A stretch of 17,482 nt of DNA from SIG710 sp045596925 (lineage in GTDB: Bacteria > Bacillota > Clostridia > Oscillospirales > CAG-272): the NCBI GenBank assembly GCA_045596925.1, contig JAZODH010000073.1, positions 1 through 17,482 of the forward strand. The letters are read 5' to 3'. Shown here piece by piece: positions 11,355 through 17,482 of the stretch. Each line of letters opens with the position of its first letter. Position 1 is the first letter of the stretch. A program made the position numbers and the translations under genes. The notes under the pieces were generated by a model. It was given only the letters and a program-made list of their open reading frames with translations, was not told the origin of the DNA and ran no database searches.

Positions 11355-13871
11355 ATGGCTAAGAATAACGAGTACACCGAGCAGGATATACTGTTCGAAA
11401 ATCAAAAAATAGTAGATATTGACATTGAAAAAGAGGTAAAGAAGTCCTTTATCGAGTACGCCATGAGCGTAATCATGAGCCGTGCTCTGCCCGACGCACG
11501 CGACGGCATGAAGCCCGGTCAGAGAAGAATTCTTTACGCTATGTACGAGGATAATCTGACCTACGACAAGCCTTATCGCAAGTCGGCAACGACGGTAGGT
11601 AACGTGCTTGGTCGCTATCACCCCCACGGTGACGCGGCGGTTTACGGAACGATGGTAAGATTTGCCCAGAAGTTCTCTATGAGGCACGTGCTGGTGGACG
11701 GTCAGGGTAACTTCGGCTCGGTTGACGGCGACGGCGCGGCTGCTTACCGTTACACCGAAGCGAGAATGTCGAAGATCGCGGATTATATGATGCGCGACAT
11801 TGAGAAAAAGGTCGTTGACTTCATGCCCAACTTCGACAACAAGCTCATGGAGCCGACAGTCCTACCCTCCAAGTTCCCCAACCTGCTTGTAAACGGAGCT
11901 ATCGGTATCGCCGTCGGTATGGCGACAAATATTCCGACACACAACCTGGCAGAGGTAATTGATGCGACAATTTGCCGTATCGATAACCCCGAGTGTACCC
12001 TCGAGGATCTGATGCAGCACATCAAAGGTCCCGACTTCCCCACTGCCGCAACCATTTACGGCACAAAGGGCATCGAGGAGGCGTATCGCACGGGTAAGGG
12101 TCACATTATGGTCCGCGCAAAGGCGGAGATCGAGGAGGAAAAGCACCGCATCATCATCACCGAGATCCCCTATCAGGTAAACAAGAAGGAGCTTTGCATC
12201 GCAATGGCTAATCTTGTTAAGGATAAGAGGGTTGAGGGCATCCGCGATATCCGCGACGAGTCGGGTAAGGACGGCATGAGGATCGTCGTTGAGTTCAAGA
12301 ACGACGCAAACGGACAGGTAATTCTTAATCAGTTATACAAGTATACACAGCTTCAGGACACCTGCGCCGTAAATATGCTGGCACTTGTGAACAACGAACC
12401 GAAGATCCTGTCTCTGCCCGAAATTCTTGATATCTACATCGCTCACCAGGAGCAGGTGATCGAGAGAAGAACCAAGTTCGATCTTGATAAGGCTCTGGCA
12501 AGAGCACATATCCTTGAGGGTTATAAGATAGCTATTGCCAATATCGACGAGGTGGTCGAGATCATGAAGACCTCCGAGTCTATCCCCAGCTCCAAGGCGA
12601 GACTTATGGAGCGCTTCGGTCTTACCGACGCACAGTCCCAGGCTATCGTTGAGATGACCCTGGGCCGTCTGACGGGTCTTGAAACCAAGAAGATCGAGGA
12701 CGAGCTGGACAAGCTGAATATCACTATCGCCGACCTGCGCGACATTCTGGCAAACGAGTGGAGAGTAAAGGCGATAATCAAGGACGAAATGACCGAGATC
12801 AAGGACAAGTTCGGCGAGCCTCGCCGTACCGACATCGTTGAAGCCACCGACGAGATAGACCTGGAGGACTTGATCGAGCGCCACACCTGTGTTATTACCA
12901 TGACAAAGGCGGGCTACATCAAGCGTCAGCCTGTTGACGAGTACGCGGCGCAGAACAGAGGCGGCGTGGGCAAGATCGGCATGACCACAAAAGAAAACGA
13001 TTTTATCGACCAGGTTGTGGTAATGAACAGCCACGCGTACCTGATGCTCTTTACAAATACGGGTCGCGTTTACACCTTGAAGGCTTACCGTGTGCCCGAG
13101 GCGTCAAGAACAGCCAAAGGCTCAAATATCGTAAACATTCTCGACCTGCGTGAGGGTGAGAGGATTACGTCGCTTGTTGGCATCACGGGCTTTGCTGACA
13201 GCGAATATCTGACAATGGTAACAAAGAACGGCGTTATCAAAAAGACCCTGCTCTCCGAGTTTGAGTACCAGAGAAAGGGAGGCAAGATCGCCATCGGTCT
13301 GGACGATGAGGACGAGCTTTTGCACGTTGTTCATACCTGTGGCGAGAGCGATATTATAATCGCTTCCCACGAGGGACAGGCAGTACGATTCAGCGAGCAG
13401 AACGTCCGCGCCATGGGACGTCCCGCCAGAGGTGTTCGCGGTATGACCCTGCGTGACGGAGACTACATCTGCGGCACGGTTGTGGTTGAAGAAGGCAAGA
13501 AGATACTTACAATTACCGAAAAGGGTAAGGGTAAGAGAACGGAGTTTGACGACTTCCGCTCAATGAAGAACAGAGGCGGAACGGGTTATGCGGCGCATAA
13601 TATTACCGAGGATTCGGGCAAGCTGGCGGGTATTCTGGCGGTCAGCGACGACGATGACGTAATGGTCATCACCGACGAGGGCGTGATCATCCGCACGGCG
13701 GTTGACAGCATCAACGTATATTCCAGAACCGCAGGCGGTGTCAAGGTAATGAACGTTGAGGACGATGCAAAGATCATAGGAATCGCGCGCATCGAAAACG
13801 AGGCAGAGCTTGAAAAGGCGGCCGAGGAAGCCCAGGCGGCGACCGTTCAGGAGATTCCCGACGAGGAATAA
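11355..13871 (+). CDS. gyrA: DNA gyrase subunit A
   Basis: The 838-aa protein has the breakage-reunion domain with the catalytic tyrosine Tyr133 in YRYTEARMS, the DGQGNFGS and PNLLVNGAIGIAVGMAT motifs, a coiled-coil arm, and a six-bladed C-terminal DNA-wrapping domain ending in an acidic tail (DEE). The helix equivalent to the E. coli quinolone region reads HPHGDAAVYG. Ala94 and Gly98 stand at the places of Ser83 and Asp87. The GyrA box is QNRGGVG (533-539), against the usual QRRGGKG. AAGGAAAGG precedes the ATG 16 nt after gyrB. A strong terminator follows the stop. Next to gyrB, gyrA is far more likely than parC, although the weak box leaves some doubt about wrapping activity. Confidence 0.97.
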   Translation: MAKNNEYTEQDILFENQKIVDIDIEKEVKKSFIEYAMSVIMSRALPDARDGMKPGQRRILYAMYEDNLTYDKPYRKSATTVGNVLGRYHPHGDAAVYGTMVRFAQKFSMRHVLVDGQGNFGSVDGDGAAAYRYTEARMSKIADYMMRDIEKKVVDFMPNFDNKLMEPTVLPSKFPNLLVNGAIGIAVGMATNIPTHNLAEVIDATICRIDNPECTLEDLMQHIKGPDFPTAATIYGTKGIEEAYRTGKGHIMVRAKAEIEEEKHRIIITEIPYQVNKKELCIAMANLVKDKRVEGIRDIRDESGKDGMRIVVEFKNDANGQVILNQLYKYTQLQDTCAVNMLALVNNEPKILSLPEILDIYIAHQEQVIERRTKFDLDKALARAHILEGYKIAIANIDEVVEIMKTSESIPSSKARLMERFGLTDAQSQAIVEMTLGRLTGLETKKIEDELDKLNITIADLRDILANEWRVKAIIKDEMTEIKDKFGEPRRTDIVEATDEIDLEDLIERHTCVITMTKAGYIKRQPVDEYAAQNRGGVGKIGMTTKENDFIDQVVVMNSHAYLMLFTNTGRVYTLKAYRVPEASRTAKGSNIVNILDLREGERITSLVGITGFADSEYLTMVTKNGVIKKTLLSEFEYQRKGGKIAIGLDDEDELLHVVHTCGESDIIIASHEGQAVRFSEQNVRAMGRPARGVRGMTLRDGDYICGTVVVEEGKKILTITEKGKGKRTEFDDFRSMKNRGGTGYAAHNITEDSGKLAGILAVSDDDDVMVITDEGVIIRTAVDSINVYSRTAGGVKVMNVEDDAKIIGIARIENEAELEKAAEEAQAATVQEIPDEE

Positions 13872-13880
13872 TCAAAAATC

Positions 13881-13910
13881 AAAGGCAGATGCGAGAGCAT
13901 CTGCCTTTTT
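13881..13910 (+). terminator. Intrinsic terminator of gyrBA
   Basis: AAAGGCAGATGC (13881-13892) and GCATCTGCCTTT (13897-13908) form a perfect 12-bp stem with a GAGA tetraloop, and a TTTTT run with a second TTTTT five bases on. It starts 9 nt after the gyrA stop codon. Confidence 0.93.
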
Positions 13911-13920
13911 CGTTTTTCGC

Positions 13921-13949
13921 TTGACATATTTTTTGGTGCGGTGTATAAT
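13921..13949 (+). promoter_or_regulatory. Consensus promoter of the 40-aa peptide gene
   Basis: TTGACA (13921-13926), a 17-nt spacer and TATAAT (13944-13949) form an exact sigma-A consensus. It begins directly after the gyrA terminator and ends 30 nt before the ATG at 13980. Confidence 0.88.
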
Positions 13950-13979
13950 ATAGGTAGAAAATTTATTGGAGGCAGAGAG

Positions 13980-14102
13980 ATGAAAGAAGAATATAACGTG
14001 CCGACGCTTGAAATAATCGGTGAGCCGATCAACGGATTCCTCGTGAATTCCTCTGACTTTTTTGAAGATAACTGGGGCTACAGCGACGTTTTCAAGCCGT
14101 AA
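13980..14102 (+). CDS. Orphan 40-aa acidic peptide
   Basis: This short gene lies between the gyrA terminator and the tRNA genes. It has an exact consensus promoter and a strong ribosome site (GGAGG, 7 nt before ATG), and ends in TAA. The peptide begins MKEEYNVPTLEIIGEP and ends GYSDVFKP. It is acidic (nine Asp/Glu against two Lys), has no Cys, no membrane segment and no signal peptide, and contains the cluster SSDFFEDNWGY. The pattern Tyr-x-x-Pro-x-Leu-Glu-Ile-Ile near the start resembles many uncharacterised 40-60-aa proteins of Clostridia and Bacteroidetes that are rich in Ser/Asp further on; this is recollection, not a database match. No maturase, transporter or kinase lies beside it in the window. 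Function is unknown; a ribosomally made peptide precursor, a regulator or a small structural protein are all possible. Confidence 0.72.
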   Translation: MKEEYNVPTLEIIGEPINGFLVNSSDFFEDNWGYSDVFKP

Positions 14103-14190
14103 AACAGACAGAGAAAGAGAATAATTCCATAGAAAACGGCGTATAATATGTAGGAAGAACAAAGCAAAAAGGGAAAATTCCCCAAAAGGG

Positions 14191-14219
14191 TTGACAAAGT
14201 TCCGAAATCATGTTATAAT
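14191..14219 (+). promoter_or_regulatory. Consensus promoter of the tRNA genes
   Basis: TTGACA (14191-14196), a 17-nt spacer and TATAAT (14214-14219) form an exact consensus, 45 nt before the tRNA-Leu 5' end. A GGGCA-AG-TGCCC hairpin lies in the leader at 14233-14244. Confidence 0.88.
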
Positions 14220-14264
14220 AATTACGCTGACAGGGCAAGTGCCCGTCGGACGTTGTTTCTGCAC

Positions 14265-14353
14265 GCCGGAATGGCGGAATTGGCAGACGCCCGGGACTTA
14301 AAATCCCGTGATACGTGAGTATCGTACCGGTTCGACCCCGGCTTCCGGCACCA
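14265..14353 (+). tRNA. tRNA-Leu (anticodon TAA)
   Basis: This is a class II tRNA of 89 nt with encoded CCA. The acceptor GCCGGAA pairs with TTCCGGC. The anticodon stem CGGGA/TCCCG holds the loop CTTAAAA, giving anticodon TAA. The long variable arm GATAC-GTGA-GTATC is diagnostic of Leu/Ser-type tRNAs, and the TTCGACC T loop is present. The outermost T-stem pair is A opposite C, a minor irregularity. It reads UUA (and UUG by wobble). Confidence 0.95.
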
Positions 14354-14424
14354 GAAGCAAGGGCGAGGGCGCGGAGAACGGGGGAGAGACCGTGTCAAGG
14401 GAGAGAAAGTCAGCAATTTAATAT

Positions 14425-14502
<78 letters not shown>

Positions 14503-14505
14503 AAA

Positions 14506-14538
14506 AGCCCAAGGCAGGAAGGCCTTGGGCTGTGTTTA
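14506..14538. terminator. Shared terminator between the tRNAs and the convergent rsmF operon
   Basis: AGCCCAAGGC (14506-14515) and GCCTTGGGCT (14522-14531) form a perfect 10-bp stem around AGGAAG. On the minus strand it is followed at once by TTTT, a textbook terminator for the rsmF operon whose stop codon is at 14536. On the plus strand TGTGTTTATT follows, a weaker but usable T tract for the tRNA transcript. Confidence 0.88.
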
Positions 14539-15945
14539 TTCTCTTAATCCCTTTGGATAGTAGTTTTTCAGTACCCCGCCGCTGATCTTTCCGCCGCCCA
14601 GAGGCGCGCCCTCGTAAAGGACTGTCGCGATGCCCGCAGGGGCGTCTGCGGGGATAACGTCCCCGTGAAGGAAAGCGGCGATGCGGGGGTCGGAGGACGG
14701 AAGGTCTACCTTTATCTTAAAATCCGCGCCGAAGGCCATGAAAAATCTGTGGTGGGGGATAACTCTGCCTTTTTCCACAGTCCCGACCTTTACGCCCGCA
14801 GAAAACACTGCGCTGTCGGGCAGGGAGATCCGGGGGACGAGGTAAAAGCCGTCCGCCTTCTCTTCCAGAGTGAAATTTTCGCCGTCGAGGGGGTCTTTTT
14901 CAAGCACCGAGCGAAGAAAATCACGTACCAAAGCTGTGTTGTCGCTCTTGTTTCCGCCTTTTTTTGGGGTGTTGTCCTGCCGACGGCGGGACTTTTTGTC
15001 TTTTTGGGGCTTGCTTTCCACTAAATCGCTCTCACCGCCCGTCACGCGCTCCAGCAAAGCCATAAACTGACCCTCTCCGGGGGAGACGTGGGGGTAAAAG
15101 CGGCGGCAGAATTCAATGTTTTCGGCATTTATCCCCTCAAGCCGTACGCCGTTACGGGTGACCGCGCGCACTCGCTCGCTGACGGGAATAAGCCGAAAAT
15201 CCGGGTGTTCTTTCAGAAAATCGTCGATCTGAAGCTCGTTTTCCTCGGGGGAGAAGGTGCAGGTGGAATAAAGGAGTTTTCCGCCCGACGCAACGGTTTT
15301 TGCGGCGTTGCCGAGAATCTCCTTTTGCCGTGCGGCGCACATTAGTACGTTCTCAACGCTCCATTCGTCCACGGCGTTTTGGTTTTTCCGCATCATGCCC
15401 TCGCCCGAGCAGGGCGCGTCAACGATGACCAGGTCAAAATCCCTCAGAGACGAGCCAAGGATAGCCGTGTCGGCGTTTGTGACAACGGCGTTTTTTATTC
15501 CGAGACGCTCCGTGTTCTGCAGCAGGACTCGGCAACGGTCGGGGACGATCTCGTTTGAAACGATGAATCCGTCGCCGCCAAGCCTTGCCGCCGCCTGGGA
15601 GGTCTTTCCGCCCGGCGAGGCACAAAGATCGAGAATCTTCATGCCGGGGGTTATCTCGCAGCTCTCGAGTGCCGCCATTGCCGCCGGCTCCTGCACGTAA
15701 ACTGCACCGCTGTGCCACAGTGGGTGGTGGCCTATGCCGTCAAAATCAAAGTAAAAGCCCTGGGGACAAAAGGGCACGGGGGTCATGGGGAAAGGGCAGA
15801 GGGACAGAAAACTTTCAACGCTCATTTTCAGGGTGTTCACCCGAAGGGCGCGGACTGCAGGCTCGTCGAAGGTGCGCTCAAAATCGGCGTACTCGTCGCC
15901 CAAAAGCGCCTTCATTCGTGCCTTGAATTCTGTGGGAAGCCTCAT
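14536..15945 (-). CDS. rsmF: RsmF-type RNA (cytosine-5) methyltransferase
   Basis: The 469-aa protein belongs to the NOL1/NOP2/Sun family. The S-adenosylmethionine loop is DLCASPGGKT (106-115). DAPCSGEG contains the product-release Cys179, and STCTF contains the nucleophilic Cys229 (assigned by family position). The C-terminal domain has FLHGDVI, APLGGGK and VLKNYYPKGLR, as in the RsmF/YebU branch, which methylates 16S rRNA cytosine; rRNA or tRNA as substrate cannot be settled here. A lysine/arginine-rich linker at about 308-335 separates the two halves. The length is close to E. coli RsmF. The ATG has AAAGGA upstream and overlaps the previous stop codon as ATGA, implying translational coupling. 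The terminator sits 4 nt past the stop. Confidence 0.9.
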   Translation of the reverse strand: MRLPTEFKARMKALLGDEYADFERTFDEPAVRALRVNTLKMSVESFLSLCPFPMTPVPFCPQGFYFDFDGIGHHPLWHSGAVYVQEPAAMAALESCEITPGMKILDLCASPGGKTSQAAARLGGDGFIVSNEIVPDRCRVLLQNTERLGIKNAVVTNADTAILGSSLRDFDLVIVDAPCSGEGMMRKNQNAVDEWSVENVLMCAARQKEILGNAAKTVASGGKLLYSTCTFSPEENELQIDDFLKEHPDFRLIPVSERVRAVTRNGVRLEGINAENIEFCRRFYPHVSPGEGQFMALLERVTGGESDLVESKPQKDKKSRRRQDNTPKKGGNKSDNTALVRDFLRSVLEKDPLDGENFTLEEKADGFYLVPRISLPDSAVFSAGVKVGTVEKGRVIPHHRFFMAFGADFKIKVDLPSSDPRIAAFLHGDVIPADAPAGIATVLYEGAPLGGGKISGGVLKNYYPKGLRE

Positions 15946-16886
15946 TTTTTCAATCCTTTCATGGTGTTTGTCCGCTGTATGCCATTGCCCTGCATAAGTC
16001 CCTTGGCGTCGGGGTCAAAGACCGCAGGGCACAGAGAGAAAATAAAGGAAGAATCCGCATAACGGACGTGAATATTTTTACATTTAAATGCTAAAATGCT
16101 GCCTAAAAGCTCCTCGAGAGACTCTGCACTCGGCAGGTCAAGTGTGCATTTGGGGTCAAATTTGACAGAAAATTCAACCTTGACCGAATGGTGGTCGGCT
16201 GTTTCAAAAAAGGAGACACTGACCTGTGTACGACCGAAAAGGCTTGCGGAAAGTGCGCCGGCGAACAGAGCGGCAAGACCCAAAGCCTTGCAGTCCACCG
16301 CCTCAAACGGTGCCTTTTTGCCCACGTGGTGCTCGACAGTTATCTGAACGCTCGCAAGCGACGAAAATCTGCACAGAAAATTTTGCGCGCTTCTTTTTGA
16401 CGTGAGTGATGCTCCGTCTGCTCCGGAAAAAAGACGATCGAGAGACAGAACGAAGCTAAGCGCCGAGGAGACTTGCTCGCTGTGGTTTTGCGAATGATCT
16501 TCCGCTCTGTCCCGACAGATAAGCTCCTCAAAGCCGTATTGGCTTGCCGTTGCTTTGAATTTGTCCGACCTCACCGCGTCGAATCGGACGGCAAGGATAA
16601 TGCCGTGCGATCCTGCCGAAGCCGTGAGCAGAAAGAACCCGCCCTCCCGCGAGGAGAATAAAAATCGGGTGGTCTGAAGCTCGTCCACATCGAGGGCGAG
16701 TCGCTGACGATCGGCGGGGAAAAGCGGTGCGAACAGATCCGCTCCCGATGCAAAAGCGCTCGGGAGCGTTGATATTATCACCTTTCCGTCGGTGTCGAGC
16801 AGAGCGACGGGGTACGCGTCCACCGCCGCACCCTGCGCGGCGACGGGCGCTGTGCTTGTGTTTTCTTTTATTGCCTGTGCGTTCAT
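15942..16886 (-). CDS. Unrecognised 314-aa protein upstream of rsmF
   Basis: No family could be assigned with confidence. There is no signal peptide or obvious membrane span. Residues 24-40 (AYPVALLDTDGKVIIST) look like the opening strands of a PAS-type sensing fold. The region around 140-175 is helical (SALSFVLSLDRLF). The stretch LGLAALFAGALSASLFG at about 207-223 followed by alternating strands (VSVSFFE, VKVEFSVKF) loosely recalls a histidine-kinase-like ATPase domain without its catalytic motifs. These are visual resemblances only. The gene overlaps its neighbours by ATGA on both sides, so it is made together with the upstream protein and RsmF. It could be a degenerate sensor-like regulator; this is a guess of low confidence. 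Confidence 0.75.
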   Translation of the reverse strand: MNAQAIKENTSTAPVAAQGAAVDAYPVALLDTDGKVIISTLPSAFASGADLFAPLFPADRQRLALDVDELQTTRFLFSSREGGFFLLTASAGSHGIILAVRFDAVRSDKFKATASQYGFEELICRDRAEDHSQNHSEQVSSALSFVLSLDRLFSGADGASLTSKRSAQNFLCRFSSLASVQITVEHHVGKKAPFEAVDCKALGLAALFAGALSASLFGRTQVSVSFFETADHHSVKVEFSVKFDPKCTLDLPSAESLEELLGSILAFKCKNIHVRYADSSFIFSLCPAVFDPDAKGLMQGNGIQRTNTMKGLKK

Positions 16887-17482
16887 GGCTCGTCTCCGAT
16901 CTTCATGCCCGTCTCGCTTGTAAACTGGTAGTTTGGCAGGAGAGATGAATCAAGAACTGCCGTGAGTGCATCGCTGTTTTCCGAGCCGTGGGCGAAAATA
17001 CTCCTTACGTTGTATCGCGCGAAGGAGACCTGCATGGTGTCCACCGTTGAGCGGAGCTTTTGCACGTCCTCGTCGTTGCCGCCGTCAAGGGAGGTCAGGT
17101 CAATGGCGATGATGTCGAAAAAATCAGCTACGCTCCGACAGCTGTCGGAAAGCAAGTCGGCGTCGTTTGCACTCGATATGGGCAGGATTACGCCCACCAA
17201 CGTCTGCGTACTTGCAGTCCTTATCTTTTCTGCCGCCGAGGCAAGGAATGCAATGCCGTGCTCGTCCGTCTCAAAGCCCATGAGAAGAATTTCCGTCGCG
17301 CCTGCCTTTGCTATCTCGCACATTTGCAGGACCTCCATGTCAAGGATCGCCTGAGCGGCGATCTCGTCCATTCCCTCGGTGTTTTCGCGGTGGAAGATCA
17401 CCGAAACGCGGGCGTTTTCCCTTGAAAGAGCACTCATGACGGTCTCGGGGGTGGGCAAGGTCTCGCTTTGGGGGCCCGACAC
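16883..17482 (-). CDS. Unrecognised protein, 5' end cut by the window edge
   Basis: The last 199 codons are visible. The frame is open to the window edge, where a GTG happens to fall, so the true start is probably outside. The alternating pattern of hydrophobic strands and helices (EILLMGF, TLVGVILPI, FFDIIAIDL, VRSIFAHG) suggests the second half of an alpha/beta barrel. The phrase about an item being last in a series of helices before GATEILLMGF resembles the putative glycoside-hydrolase-like barrels (DUF4015 type), but no catalytic residues can be assigned, so this is only a lead. The stop codon overlaps the next ATG as ATGA, placing it in an operon with the 314-aa protein and rsmF. Confidence 0.7.
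   Translation of the reverse strand: MSGPQSETLPTPETVMSALSRENARVSVIFHRENTEGMDEIAAQAILDMEVLQMCEIAKAGATEILLMGFETDEHGIAFLASAAEKIRTASTQTLVGVILPISSANDADLLSDSCRSVADFFDIIAIDLTSLDGGNDEDVQKLRSTVDTMQVSFARYNVRSIFAHGSENSDALTAVLDSSLLPNYQFTSETGMKIGDEP

Noticed and set aside
12333..13034. A 233-codon frame antisense to gyrA
   Set aside because: It is a shadow of gyrA; the plus-strand protein is fully conserved across it.
14142..14147. A second TATAAT just after the 40-aa peptide gene, within text resembling that peptide's promoter
   Set aside because: No -35-like hexamer is found at 16-18 nt upstream, while a perfect promoter for the tRNAs lies 50 nt further on.

Overview
The window looks like the chromosomal replication-origin region of a low-to-mid GC Firmicute of class Clostridia, probably an uncultured gut or rumen lineage. 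The basis is the gene order dnaA-dnaN-recF-remB-(murE-like)-gyrB-gyrA, the AGGAGG-type ribosome binding sites and the consensus TTGACA-17-TATAAT promoters. No species can be named from the sequence alone.

Layout. Positions 1-721 are non-coding and full of palindromic repeats. On the minus strand, a small heavy-metal-associated (CopZ/HMA-type) protein and the AAA+ ATPase RarA form a translationally coupled pair (722-2193) with a consensus promoter. Divergent from it, dnaA (2419-3852) has its own promoter and two DnaA-box-like sites upstream. A 700-bp gap with further DnaA-box-like sites (candidate oriC) precedes dnaN (4553-5707). A repeat-filled gap follows, then recF, remB (DUF370) and a MurE-family ligase (5970-8890), a second 525-bp repeat-filled gap, and gyrB-gyrA (9416-13871), closed by a strong terminator. 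Next come a 40-aa orphan peptide gene with near-ideal expression signals and two tRNA genes (Leu-TAA, initiator Met). A shared terminator separates these from a convergent minus-strand operon: an RsmF-type RNA m5C methyltransferase preceded by two unrecognised genes, all joined by 4-base ATGA overlaps.

How it works together. DnaA, the beta clamp, RecF, gyrase and RarA serve initiation, replication and replication-fork repair. RemB is a DNA-binding regulator that sits at this locus in many Firmicutes. The MurE-like ligase is a cell-wall gene inserted in the cluster. The HMA protein is tied to rarA by translational coupling.

The main unexplained structure is in the intergenic DNA. At least three families of palindromic elements recur in the same combinations around the origin. 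Some copies differ by compensatory changes on both arms of the stem, which argues that the hairpin itself is maintained. Other points of interest are the orphan 40-aa peptide, an initiator tRNA with an apparent extra base in the T stem, a degenerate GyrA box, Ala/Gly at the two main GyrA quinolone-resistance positions, and a MurE relative without the DNPR arginine.
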